The translations under genes were made by a program, and so were the position numbers. Under the pieces are notes generated by a model. The model was not told the DNA's origin, did not search any database, and saw only the letters and a program-made list of their open reading frames with translations. Of a stretch of 64,000 nucleotides of DNA, positions 25,955 to 34,460 are shown piece by piece. Source of the stretch: Burkholderiales bacterium (lineage in GTDB: Bacteria > Pseudomonadota > Gammaproteobacteria > Burkholderiales > Casimicrobiaceae). The stretch's first letter is position 1. Each line of letters opens with the position of its first letter. Where the stretch lies: assembly GCA_015075645.1 (NCBI GenBank), contig JABTUF010000001.1:310001-374000 (forward strand), read 5' to 3'.

Positions 25955-26043
25955 CGAAGGGGCTTTCGCCGCGCTGAACGGCGCCGGCATCACCCCCACG
26001 CATCACCGAAGGGGCTCTCGCCGCGCTGAGCGGCGCCGGCATC
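25955..26043. repeat. Two 37-base near-identical direct repeats
   Basis: 25955-25991 and 26007-26043 differ at only two positions and are offset by 52 bases. Both contain CGAAGGGGCT and GGCGCCGGCATC. They fill the gap between the rubrerythrin stop and the start of the iron-sulfur gene. Small ORFs through them look accidental. Confidence 0.6.
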
Positions 26044-26072
26044 CGCCGGCGTCCGCTCGAGCCAGGCGCAAC

Positions 26073-26495
26073 TCAGTCAGCCAACGAGTCCAGGGCCTTC
26101 TGGAAGCGATTCGCGTGCGACCGCTCCGCCTTCGCCAACGTCTCGAACCAGTCGGCGATCTCGTCGAAGTGCTCGTCGCGCGCCGCCTTCGCCATGCCCG
26201 GGTACATGTCGGTGTACTCGTGCGTCTCGCCGGCGACCGCGGCCTTGAGGTTCTGACGCGAGTTGCCGATCGGCAGGTCGGTCGCCGGGTCGCCCACCTG
26301 GGCGAGGTAGTCGAGGTGACCGTGCGCATGGCCGGTCTCGCCTTCGGCGGTCGAGCGGAACAGCGCAGCGACGTCGTTCTGACCTTCGACGTCGGCCTTG
26401 TTCGCGAAATACAGGTAGCGGCGGTTCGCCTGCGATTCGCCCGCGAACGCGTCCTTCAGGTTCTGGTGCGTCTTGGTACCCTTCAGCGGCTTCAT
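26073..26495 (-). CDS. Rubrerythrin-like ferritin-fold di-iron protein
   Basis: 140 residues, consisting only of the ferritin-like four-helix domain. Metal-ligand residues typical of rubrerythrins are visible (E20 in [11 protein letters not shown]53 and H56 in [10 protein letters not shown], then [12 protein letters not shown] and [10 protein letters not shown]). There is no C-terminal rubredoxin CxxC domain. Rubrerythrins reduce hydrogen peroxide and need an external electron donor, which the neighbouring iron-sulfur protein could provide. I used the ATG at 26495, preceded by a GGAGAGAG purine tract. Confidence 0.93.
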   Translation of the reverse strand: MKPLKGTKTHQNLKDAFAGESQANRRYLYFANKADVEGQNDVAALFRSTAEGETGHAHGHLDYLAQVGDPATDLPIGNSRQNLKAAVAGETHEYTDMYPGMAKAARDEHFDEIADWFETLAKAERSHANRFQKALDSLAD

Positions 26496-26632
26496 GGGAC
26501 TCTCTCTCCTCGGGTCGGCGCCGGCGCATTCGCGTCCGGCGTCGCGTTGATCCACGTGGCAGCGAACCTCGCTCTTCGACGCTCGCTGCCGGCCTGCGAT
26601 TCGATCGTACCCGCCCGGCAGCGAGGCGTCCA

Positions 26633-26647
26633 ATTGACCGAATCAAT
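26633..26647. promoter_or_regulatory. Palindrome upstream of rubrerythrin (candidate operator)
   Basis: The 304-base stretch 26496-26799 carries no gene. Its clearest element is ATTGA-CCGAA-TCAAT, a perfect 5-bp dyad about 138 bases before the rubrerythrin start. The 5-base spacer is one short of an FNR box. Which regulator might bind is unknown. Confidence 0.3.
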
Positions 26648-26799
26648 CCGGACGATAATTCCGGTCTATCCGGCGCCGGGCGCCGCGGGAGAGGGAGCCT
26701 TGGTCCACGCCGTTAACACGCATTTCATTCCGCACATCGCCGGACGCGGCGTGACCTGACGAGCGCGATTTCCGGAGGCGAGGCCGGAAGGCTGGGGCG

Positions 26800-28560
26800 T
26801 CACGCGCAGACGCGGTAGGCGTGTGCGGGAACTCCGAGCAACGCGAGGATGCTCGCCGCACGTAGCGGCGCCGGCGCTGGCGGCAGGTCGGTGAGGTCGG
26901 CGTCAAAGGTCTCACCGGACGGACGGCCGTCGCGCAACAGGCGGTGGCGTTGGGCGAGGCTGAACAGGCGCAGCACCTGCTCGGTGGTAGGCCGCCGACA
27001 TTGACGCTGCTCCGGATACAGCGGTAGCTCGGCGATCAATCCTGCGTGGCGCATCGCGCCGCGTAATTCGCACGCTCGATGAGCGCCTGCACGAGCAGGC
27101 CAGGAAGTACAGCGTGAACAGCGGCCTCGAAGCGTTCTCGGGGTTCTTGAGGAAGATCGGAGGGCGATCTGGACGGTCTTCACCTGCATCGAAACGCTCC
27201 GCGCGATGGTGGGCTGGCCCCTTGTGGGCCCTCGAGGATGGGCGGCGGCTTTCGTGGGTCCGGTCGTTGCTGAGCAACGGCGCTCGCGCCATCGCTCTTC
27301 TGGTCGTCTTACGGCCACGGCGGCGGCGTCGATCGACCATTCGATGTCGAAGCGCCGGGTGATCGTGATCTGCGGTACGCGGTGTCGGGGCCAGGACGAC
27401 CACGGCGGACCTGTTGAAGTTGTGATGCTCGCGCGCACCACGCGTTTGACCTTGGCGTAGCGGGTGACGCCGGTACTGCTCGAGGATCTCGGCCACGCGC
27501 TGATCGATCTCGGCAGCACCGCGCAGCCGCGCGCGCGGGGTTGCGATCGTTCGGCGCCGGTGCAACTGTTCGGCGCGCCGCTGGCCGCGGCGAGCTGGCG
27601 GTCGCGTCGGGCGCGCTGGTGCAGCGTGAGCGGCGTGCTCCACACCCAGGTGATGGGCCAGACCTCCATCGAGGGCAGCGGCTGGCGATAGACGTACCAG
27701 CAGTCCGGTGGTCCGTCACGGTGCCGAAGTATTCGGCCGATCCCAGACTTGTTCCCAGGTCGGGTCGGGTCTGGATCCACTGGCGACGAGCGTGCATCCT
27801 CCTGGCGCTCTGCTGGCATCACGGTGACGAAACGCCCGATGCCGCGGCATCGATGAGTGACGCATGCAGCTCGGTGGAGCACAGCTGGAATCGGCGACAT
27901 ACGGGAAGTCGGCACGGCCGGCCAGCGCCCGCAGTGCCTCCGCGTCTGGACGTGGGTGACCGAGTCGCTGGCATTGCGTCGGCACAGACCGAACGACGCC
28001 GGAACACCCTCGGCGGTGATGGTGAGGATGAACAGCAACTGCCGCAAATCCGCGGCGGGCATCAACCGAAAAGCACGAAGGCGATCGCCTGCGTGCGGTG
28101 CGCCCGCGCAGCTCGCGGCCGGTCGCCGCCGGTACTGGCTGGCAGAAGGCGATCGAGGTCGCCGCGGATGCGCGCAGCCGCACCGAAGAGTCGCCTGCGC
28201 GTTGCCCCACCGCGACCACCACCGCGGTGAGCGCGGCGCCGCCGATCGGCATCGCAGAGACGATCGCGCGGACGCCGATCCGGTCGTCGGTCAGCCGGCG
28301 CCATCTGCGCCGCGTCGATGCCGAAGCATCAGCGCATCACGCCGTGAACGATCTCCTGCTGGCGATGCGACGGGCCGCGCGCTCGACCAGGATCGAGCGC
28401 AGCAGCACGCCGAGTGCCTGCGCGTGGCTGACGGCACGGCGTCGATCGGCGGTGGGCACGAACTTCTCGGCAGCGCCGGCAGGCCCCATGCGCCGGAGGG
28501 CTGATTGACCAGGGTAGCGGTCCCAGTCGCTCGCTGTTCAGGGCGAAGCGTTCTGCGGGT
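26800..28560 (-). pseudogene. Decayed IS1634-type (DUF4277) transposase
   Basis: No open frame spans this stretch, but the minus strand in three alternating frames reads like one transposase. Near 28550 is ALNSERLGPLP; then ALTAVVVAVGQR, TSIAFC and GRELRGRTA; LLFILTITAEGVP and NASDSVTHVQT; RFVTVMPA; EQVWDRPNT; PPDCWYVYRQPLPS; RRFDIEWSID; GQPTI; AELPLYPEQRQCRRPTTEQV; and near 26810 ILALLGVPAHAYRV. Many frameshifts show it is dead. Terminal repeats were not found. The transposase was about 580 residues when intact. Confidence 0.7.
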
Positions 28561-28619
28561 AGACTTGTGGTTTCTTCAACCTGACGATAGTTGATCGCCA
28601 GACGCCTACTTGCCGCCTC

Positions 28620-29003
28620 ATCGCGAGCCCCCATCCAAGCGATCCCTCGCCACCCAGGCCAGACGGTCGCGGCGGCGCATCGAGAAGATCTGCGCGCTGC
28701 CGTCGGCACGATCGACTACCTGTGGCGCCTTCGGCACGCTCTACGGGCATCGCCGAGCGCCGGCAAGGCTGGCTGTCGCGCTGCGCCGCCCGACCTGGCT
28801 GGCTCGCCACGGGCCGTACTACGACTGGGGGTCATGCATGGACGGCAAGGCGCTGCGTGCGTCGCCGCGACTCTTCGAGCAGTGCAGGCCCGGCGAGCAT
28901 GCGCCTGGCGATCGCCAACTACCGCAAGCTCAAGAAACTGCTACGCGAATGGGAGAGAGAATCCGCGCGACTCATCGAAGCCGAACAACCTCGCGATCAC
29001 TGA
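28620..29003 (+). pseudogene. Decayed DUF6788-like small protein
   Basis: Pieces of a short family are spread over three plus-strand frames: RRRIEKICALPSA, GKAGCR, ARHGPYYDW, MDGKALR and, intact at the 3' end, IANYRKLKKLLREWERES with a stop at 29003. This order resembles DUF6788 proteins, which I recall beside transposases of the IS1634 kind. It lies back to back with the transposase remnant and was probably part of the same element. The family assignment is from memory of the motif order. Confidence 0.45.
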
Positions 29004-29069
29004 CTCCGACGTGCGATCGGGAAATTACCGAGAAATGCGTCTGCCGATGTGCGGAATGTAAGCCTTGGG

Positions 29070-30896
29070 ATGAACGCCAGTCGCGAAACGCAACTCCCCG
29101 CTGCCGGGCGCGTACCTGACACCGGGAAGCGCGCGATCACGTGGTTGGCCGCCCGCATGATCGCCGCGGCGCTCGCGCTGGCACTGGCCGGGCAGGCGCT
29201 CGCCGCGGAGAAGGTGCTGCGGCTGCAGATGCTCGCCGACGTCGACGTGCTCGATCCGGCGCGGGCTGGAAGCCTGTCGACGCTCAACACCATCGCGCCG
29301 CTCTACCAGCAACTCCTCACCTACGACTACCTGGCGCGGCCGGTCAAGCTCATTCCCTACGCAGCCGAGACGCTGCCTCAGGTTTCCTCCGACGGACGCA
29401 CCTACACGCTGCGGGTGCGCCCCGGGCTCCGCTACGCGCCCCATCCCGCGTTCGGCGGCAAGCCGCGCGAGGTCACGGCGCAGGACTTCGTCTACAGCGT
29501 GCAGCGGATCGCCGATCCGGCGTCGATCTCGATGAGCTTCGCCCAGTTCGAGGGCTTGATCGAGGGCCTGGACGACCTCGTCGCCGCCGCCCGGCGTGAG
29601 AAGCGCGGCCTCGACTACGCGGCGCCGATCGCGGGGCTCAAGGCGCTCGATGCCCGGACGCTCCGGATCCGGCTCACGCGGCCCGATCCGACGTTCATCT
29701 ATGGACTCGCGTACGCGGGATGGAGCGCGGTTCCGCGCGAGGTCGTCGAGGCCGAGGGCGCCGAGTTCGCCCGGCACCCGATCGGCAGCGGACCGTTCGC
29801 CGTCGAGCATTTCCAGCCCGGCACGAAGCTCACGCTCAAGCGCAATCCTTCGTTCACGCGCCTGCCGTGGTCGTTCTTCGCGCCGAACGCGCCGCCCGAC
29901 GACCCGGTGCTCATCGCCATGCGCGACGTCAGGGTGCCGGCGGCCGACCGGATCGAGATGACGCGCATCCCCGAACCGTCGACCGCGGTGCTCTCGCTGC
30001 AGAAAGGCGAGATCGATTTCATCGCGTTCGTCGACCCGCCGGTCGCCTTCGACGGCACGACGCTCAAGCCCGCGCTCGCCGCCGCCGGCATCCGGTCGGC
30101 CCGCGTCCGCGCGCAAGGGTTCCTGCTGCTGATGTTCGACATGAAGGATCCGGTCGTCGGCGGCTTCGATCCGGCGAAGGTCGCGCTGCGCCGCGCGATC
30201 TCGATGTCGTTCGACGACGCCGAGTGGATGCGCGTGTTCGACCAGGGGATGGGCTACGCGCAGCAGCACCTGATCGGCCCCGACGTCGTCGGCTACGATC
30301 CGGCCTACCGCAACCCCAACAGCTTCGATCCGAAGACCGCGAACGCGCTCCTCGACCGGTTCGGCTACCGGCGGGGCGCCGACGGAAAGCGCCTCTCGCC
30401 CGACGGCTCGCCGCTGGTGCTGCACATGATCGTCAGCACGTCGTCGGCGGGCCGGCGCGTATCCGAGTTCATGAAGCGCGGCTTCGACCGCATCGGCGTG
30501 CGACTCGAATTCGATTCGATGCCGCCGGGCGATCGCCTCAAGCAGATGTTCAACTGCAAGTACCAGCTGACGACGATGAGCTTCGGCGGCGGCGCGCCCG
30601 ACGGCGTCTCCGCGATGGAGAACTTCTACGGCAAGCACGTCGGCACGGTGAACCTGTCGTGCTACAGCTTCGCCGAGTACGACGCGATCTACGAGAAGCT
30701 CCGGCTGATGAAGGCGGGTCCCGAGCGGACGCCGCAGTTCGCGCAACTGACCGCGCTGCTGGACGCGCACGCGCCGGCGCGGGTGCTGCCGGCCGCGGAC
30801 GACGTCTACCTGTTCGGGCCCGCGGTGCGCGGCTTCGTGCCGCACCCCTACCTCAACCTGCCCTACCACCTGCTCGACGTCGCGCGGAGGCCGTGA
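29070..30896 (+). CDS. ABC transporter substrate-binding protein, family 5 (peptide/opine type)
   Basis: About 608 residues. A secretion signal core (AARMIAAALALALAGQALA) is followed by a family 5 solute-binding fold: LQMLADVDVLDPARAGSL, the long DVKF-like region EVTAQDFVYSVQRIADP, GSGPFAVEHFQPGTKLTLKRNPSF, and YDAIYEKLRLMK near the end. Such proteins bind peptides or other large solutes in the periplasm. No permease or ATPase gene accompanies it, and the decayed mobile element abuts its 5' side, so the rest of an operon may have been lost. The start is uncertain: GTG 29049, ATG 29070 or ATG 29157. Confidence 0.88.
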   Translation: MNASRETQLPAAGRVPDTGKRAITWLAARMIAAALALALAGQALAAEKVLRLQMLADVDVLDPARAGSLSTLNTIAPLYQQLLTYDYLARPVKLIPYAAETLPQVSSDGRTYTLRVRPGLRYAPHPAFGGKPREVTAQDFVYSVQRIADPASISMSFAQFEGLIEGLDDLVAAARREKRGLDYAAPIAGLKALDARTLRIRLTRPDPTFIYGLAYAGWSAVPREVVEAEGAEFARHPIGSGPFAVEHFQPGTKLTLKRNPSFTRLPWSFFAPNAPPDDPVLIAMRDVRVPAADRIEMTRIPEPSTAVLSLQKGEIDFIAFVDPPVAFDGTTLKPALAAAGIRSARVRAQGFLLLMFDMKDPVVGGFDPAKVALRRAISMSFDDAEWMRVFDQGMGYAQQHLIGPDVVGYDPAYRNPNSFDPKTANALLDRFGYRRGADGKRLSPDGSPLVLHMIVSTSSAGRRVSEFMKRGFDRIGVRLEFDSMPPGDRLKQMFNCKYQLTTMSFGGGAPDGVSAMENFYGKHVGTVNLSCYSFAEYDAIYEKLRLMKAGPERTPQFAQLTALLDAHAPARVLPAADDVYLFGPAVRGFVPHPYLNLPYHLLDVARRP

Positions 30897-30903
30897 CTGC
30901 CGG

Positions 30904-31677
30904 TCAGATGCCGGCGTACCACTGGTAACCCTGGTCCTCCCAGTAGCCGCCGCGCCCGCCGGCGATGTGCGCGAAGCTCTCGACCAGTTCGACGCGCATC
31001 AGGTACTTCGCGTGCTTGTAGCCGAGCTGCCGCTCGACGCGCAGCCGCAGCGGTGCGCCGTTCGCGATCGGGAGCGGCGCGCCGTTGAGTTCGTAGGCGA
31101 GGATCGTCTGCTCGTGATACGCGTCGTCGAGGTCGATGCTCTCGTAGTAGAGGTCGGTCCCGTCGGATTCCATCGGGTCGGCGCAGTGGAACACGACGTA
31201 GCGCGCGTTCGGCTTCGGCGCGGCCGCGGCGAGGATCGGCGACAGGCGCGCGCCCTTCCATTTGCCGATCGCGCTCCAGCCCTCGACGCAGTCGTGGCGC
31301 GTGATCTGCGTGCGCGACGGCATCGCGTGGAGGTCCGCGAGCGAATAGCTCCGCGGCGTCGCGACGAGGCCGTCGACGACGAGCCGCCAGTCGGCGAAGC
31401 CTCCCTCGACGAGCGCCCGGTAGGCGTCGGTGCCCGGCATCGCCGTGCCGTTGCTGCGGAACGTGGGCGACAGGTCGGCGGGCGAGAACTCCTGCGCCAT
31501 CGCGCTTCGGCCCACGAGCTTCGCCGCCTGCTCCGAGAGCGGCTCCGCGACGCCGAGCACCTTCGGGAACCACTCGGAGGTCGAGAGCCTCTGGCAGCCG
31601 GCGAGCGTCGCCGCGGCGATCGCGCCCGCCGCGCGGGCGAGGAAACGGCGGCGCGTGCGGCGATCGTTGGCGTTCAT
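30904..31677 (-). CDS. Sulfite-oxidase-fold molybdopterin oxidoreductase, Tat-exported
   Basis: 257 residues. The N-terminus has a twin-arginine-like motif RRRFLARAAG followed by the lipobox LAGC with Cys28, so it may be a Tat-exported lipoprotein. The catalytic domain resembles the MsrP/YedY-type sulfite-oxidase fold, with the molybdenum-binding Cys130 in TRHDCVEGWSAIGKW and the C-terminal RQLGYKHAKYLMRVELV. It overlaps the upstream cytochrome b gene by four bases, so the pair is a membrane cytochrome plus periplasmic molybdoenzyme. Substrate unknown; methionine sulfoxide or sulfite-type chemistry is possible. The local modABC genes could supply its molybdenum. Confidence 0.85.
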   Translation of the reverse strand: MNANDRRTRRRFLARAAGAIAAATLAGCQRLSTSEWFPKVLGVAEPLSEQAAKLVGRSAMAQEFSPADLSPTFRSNGTAMPGTDAYRALVEGGFADWRLVVDGLVATPRSYSLADLHAMPSRTQITRHDCVEGWSAIGKWKGARLSPILAAAAPKPNARYVVFHCADPMESDGTDLYYESIDLDDAYHEQTILAYELNGAPLPIANGAPLRLRVERQLGYKHAKYLMRVELVESFAHIAGGRGGYWEDQGYQWYAGI

Positions 31678-32525
31678 GGCTTTCCTCCCGGCGCGCCCTC
31701 GACCCGGAACCGCCCGCTGATCATCGAGCGCAGGTGGTTCCAGGGACCCGAAACCAGCAGCATGAATACGTGCACGAGCGCGAAGAGCACGATCGCCCAC
31801 GCGCAGAGGAAGTGGATCGTGCGCGCCGACTGCCGGCCACCGAGGAGATCGACCCAGCCCGGCCACAGCGCATTGGCCCAGGGCGACATGCCGAGCCCGG
31901 CGAGGACCGTGAGCGGCAGCAGCACGAAGACGACCACGAGATAGGCGAGCTTCTGCAGCACGTTGTAGCGCGCCGCCGCCTCGCCGCGCGCGTGACGGAA
32001 GCGCAGATGGTCGACGATCGAGCCGCCGATGCCGCGCATCTCGGTGCCGGTCGGCACGACGTCGCGCGCGAAATGCCGGCTCGCGAAGCCGTGCACCAGA
32101 TAGAAGAGTCCGTTCAGCACGAGCATCCATGCGAAGAAGAAGTGCCAGGAGCGCGCCATCGAGAGCCACTGGTCGTCGGGGACCGTGATCCACCAGGGAA
32201 ACGCGCGCGCGGAGGGCCGGCCGCGGCGATCGTTCGAGAGCCCCAGGAATCCGGTCGTGTCGAAGGTCCGGCCGGCGATCGTCGTCACGCCCCGATAGCC
32301 GTCGTCCGGCCCTTCGGCGAGCCCGATCGAGACGAACGGCGGCGCGCCGCTGTACGAGGACTTCCCCCAGTAGAGCGCCGGGTGGGCGTTGAAGATCGCG
32401 AGCCCGCTCATGAAGAGGATCGTCACCGCGAGCACGTTGACCCAGTGCACGACGCGGACCGCGAGCCCGTGCCTCCTGTAGAGGTAGCCTCCCGGGACCT
32501 CGATTCGGGTGTCGTCGCTCGTCAT
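31674..32525 (-). CDS. Cytochrome b561-like membrane subunit
   Basis: 283 residues with four main hydrophobic segments: about 24-46 (HWVNVLAVTILFMSGLAIF), 127-145 (WHFFFAWMLVLNGLFYLVHG), 193-212 (LQKLAYLVVVFVLLPLTVLAG) and 240-262 (HFLCAWAIVLFALVHVFMLL). Histidines in these helices are likely haem b ligands. The family anchors and feeds electrons to or from periplasmic redox enzymes. Its last codons overlap the start of the molybdoenzyme gene, a strong sign that the two proteins form one complex. Confidence 0.88.
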   Translation of the reverse strand: MTSDDTRIEVPGGYLYRRHGLAVRVVHWVNVLAVTILFMSGLAIFNAHPALYWGKSSYSGAPPFVSIGLAEGPDDGYRGVTTIAGRTFDTTGFLGLSNDRRGRPSARAFPWWITVPDDQWLSMARSWHFFFAWMLVLNGLFYLVHGFASRHFARDVVPTGTEMRGIGGSIVDHLRFRHARGEAAARYNVLQKLAYLVVVFVLLPLTVLAGLGMSPWANALWPGWVDLLGGRQSARTIHFLCAWAIVLFALVHVFMLLVSGPWNHLRSMISGRFRVEGAPGGKP

Positions 32526-32718
32526 GACAGCCAGTGGGCTGCAACGGGGGAATCGGGAGTGAGCGAATGCGTTCTGACGCCGCCATTCGCGCCGAGCGGG
32601 AGGCGCCCTTGCGCAGCTAGGGCCCCTCCCCTTGCACGCAAGGGCAACGACGCCATCGGAGCGAAGAGCAAGTCAGGCACTTTCGATTCCCCCGTTACTG
32701 CCCACTAATACGAACGTG

Positions 32719-33246
32719 TTAAGTAATGTTGCAAAGTCGTTGGAGCTTGCGTGGCGTCCAGGCGTCGGTGGTGCGTTGTGCCGTAGCCCAGATGTCGTCG
32801 AGAGTGGCAAACCAGCAGTTGGTCGTCGCCTCGTAGCGAATCCGGCGCCAGATGCGCTCCTGCATGTTCAGGGCCGGTTGGTACGGCGGAAGGTATTGCA
32901 GTTGCAGGCGCGGGTGAGTGCGCAGGAACTCGCGGACCGGTTCCCCCTTGTGCCAGCCAGCGCCATCCACGTACAACGTGATGCGGCGCTGCCGCAAGCG
33001 ACGATGGAGATCACGCAATACGTCGAGGAATCCCTCGCGATTGCCGTGTTCGGTGCGGATCATGCCGTGGCGACCGAGCAACGGCGCCACCCATCCGGAA
33101 AGGTTGAGACGGGTGTGATGCTGGCTGGTGGTGGGAACGCGCAATCGTTCTCCGCGCCGAGCCCAGCCGAAGCCCAGGCGTGGGTGCAAGGTGAAGCCGG
33201 TCTCGTCCTGGAACACGATGGTCTCGTCGGGTTCAAGGCGCTGCAG
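32719..33246 (-). CDS. IS630 transposase, C-terminal (DDE) part
   Basis: Continues the upstream ORF after one base is lost in the A-run. The catalytic residues are visible: D in VFQDETGF, D in LYVDGAGWHKGEP and the final E in ALNMQERIW, the IS630 DDE pattern. It has no convincing start of its own, so it is made only by slippage or was separated by an indel. The fused protein would be about 344 residues, the size expected for the family. Confidence 0.85.
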   Translation of the reverse strand: MQRLEPDETIVFQDETGFTLHPRLGFGWARRGERLRVPTTSQHHTRLNLSGWVAPLLGRHGMIRTEHGNREGFLDVLRDLHRRLRQRRITLYVDGAGWHKGEPVREFLRTHPRLQLQYLPPYQPALNMQERIWRRIRYEATTNCWFATLDDIWATAQRTTDAWTPRKLQRLCNIT

Positions 33247-33754
33247 TTTTTTTTAGAGCCCGCTGGAAACGTTGTGCGTCTTCGGCGTGGGCTTGTAAGT
33301 AGGCGTGGCTGGCGCGCTTCATGCTGTAGCCGAGTTGATGCATCCAGATCTGCGCCTGCCGCACCTTCAGCGCGATGCCGAAGCGTCGCCTCAGGTGGGT
33401 CACCAACGTCGGCCCGTCCCATTGCAGTCGGTTCAGCCCGAACTCTTGGGGCGAACGCTCCAGATGAGTTTCCAACTCGCGGCGCACGTCGGCGGTCAGT
33501 GCGGCGGGGCGGCCGGGCTTCGGTCGGGGCACCAAGCTCCGCGGCCCTTGTTCATTGACCGCATGAATCCACCGCGACAGGCTCATTCGGGTCAGTCCGA
33601 GAACTTCGGCGATCCAGCTGGGGCGTTGTCCCTCCATAACCAGTAGCAGCGCCGCCACCTTCATGCCGATCCAAGCTCCCGGTACCTGCTCGACCAACGC
33701 CAGCAACTCCTGCCGCGCCTTAGGACTCTCGACATTCAGACTTGGAGGCCGCAT
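33233..33754 (-). CDS. IS630 transposase, N-terminal (DNA-binding) part
   Basis: 173 residues. Two helix-turn-helix units are visible: VAALLLVMEGQRPSWIAEVL with TRMSLSRWIHAV, then a winged-helix region (GRPAALTADVRRELETHL, NRLQWDGPTLVTHL). It ends just past a run of eight A residues on its coding strand (33254-33247). Dropping one A restores a continuous frame into the DDE part. Confidence 0.85.
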   Translation of the reverse strand: MRPPSLNVESPKARQELLALVEQVPGAWIGMKVAALLLVMEGQRPSWIAEVLGLTRMSLSRWIHAVNEQGPRSLVPRPKPGRPAALTADVRRELETHLERSPQEFGLNRLQWDGPTLVTHLRRRFGIALKVRQAQIWMHQLGYSMKRASHAYLQAHAEDAQRFQRALKKTAAP

Positions 33755-33883
33755 GCCTACGCTCCCAAAGAACCGACGTCTCGGCAGTGTACCCCCGCTC
33801 AGTCACATTCGTCACTTTATTTAATGCGTTCGTATTAGTCGCGTTTCCGGTTCCGACTTTACATCGTCTGGCCGCAACAGGGC

Positions 33884-34387
33884 TCAGTCGAGCGCGACCT
33901 CCGCCAGTGGCACGCCGATGAGCCCCGCGAGCGACTCGACGACCCGTTCGTGGTCCTCGCGCTGCGGCAGGCCCGAGACCGCGACCGCGCCGATGACGCC
34001 AGGGCCTTCGACCGAGAGCGGGAATCCGCCGCCGGCGAATCCGTAGTCGCGCAGGTCGAGGGCCATCCGTTCCGCGATCGACTGACCGTCGCGCGGGGGC
34101 TCGAGCGTCGCAGCGTAGGAGCTCCGCGCGAGCAGTTCGACCGTGTTGCACTTGCGCCGCGCCCAGTCCGCGTGGGCGGGCGTGCTGCCGGGCATCGCAT
34201 GGAAGAACACGTCGCGGCGCGCGAGCCGCACGAGGATCGCGAGTCCCGCGCCCCGCGCCTTCGCCGTGGCCTCGAGGCGCGTGCCGAGCGTCCACGCGGT
34301 GTCGGCGCCGAAGCGCGAGAAGACGAGCCGCTCCTCCTGCAACGCGATGCGCGCGAGGTCGCGATCGGGGTTCATGGCGAGGGTCAT
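33884..34387 (-). CDS. UPF0303 (heme-degrading-domain-like) protein
   Basis: 167 residues. It matches the UPF0303 pattern: DLARIALQEERLVFSRFGAD near the N-terminus, ADWARRKCNTVELLARSSYA in the middle and VSGLPQREDHERVVESL at the end. The fold is related to the GlcG/HbpS haem-binding family, but no biochemical role is established. The IS630 copy inserted 47 bases beyond its stop codon, so the gene itself is untouched. It may be the last gene behind the acyl-CoA synthetase-like gene. Confidence 0.82.
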   Translation of the reverse strand: MTLAMNPDRDLARIALQEERLVFSRFGADTAWTLGTRLEATAKARGAGLAILVRLARRDVFFHAMPGSTPAHADWARRKCNTVELLARSSYAATLEPPRDGQSIAERMALDLRDYGFAGGGFPLSVEGPGVIGAVAVSGLPQREDHERVVESLAGLIGVPLAEVALD

Positions 34388-34460
34388 GGTGTCGTTTCGG
34401 TCGAGCCTACGCGATGGCGGCGCCGGGCTGCCGCGCCGGAGCCGAACGGCTCCGCTGTCG

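Larger units (their letters stand above)
32708..33835 (-). mobile_element. Complete IS630-family insertion sequence
   Basis: The element is 1128 bp. Both ends begin ATACGAACG, and the inverted repeats continue imperfectly for about 24 bases. It is flanked by TA at 32706-32707 and 33836-33837, the target-site duplication of IS630/Tc1-type elements. Inside are two ORFs encoding a DDE transposase, joined at a run of eight A residues. Ends and flanks are intact, so this looks like a recent insertion. The base composition is less GC-rich than its surroundings. Confidence 0.9.

Noticed and set aside
25806..26042. 78-codon minus-strand ORF between rubrerythrin and the iron-sulfur gene
   Set aside because: It is largely built from the two 37-base repeats, has no ribosome-binding site and no protein-like pattern.
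26633..26647. FNR box upstream of rubrerythrin
   Set aside because: ATTGA-N5-TCAAT resembles FNR, but the half-sites are one base too close (TTGA-N5-TCAA rather than N6). Kept only as an unidentified palindrome.
28062..28504. Plus-strand ORFs within the IS1634 remnant
   Set aside because: Low-complexity translations without family match. The minus strand gives recognisable transposase motifs in order over the same bases.
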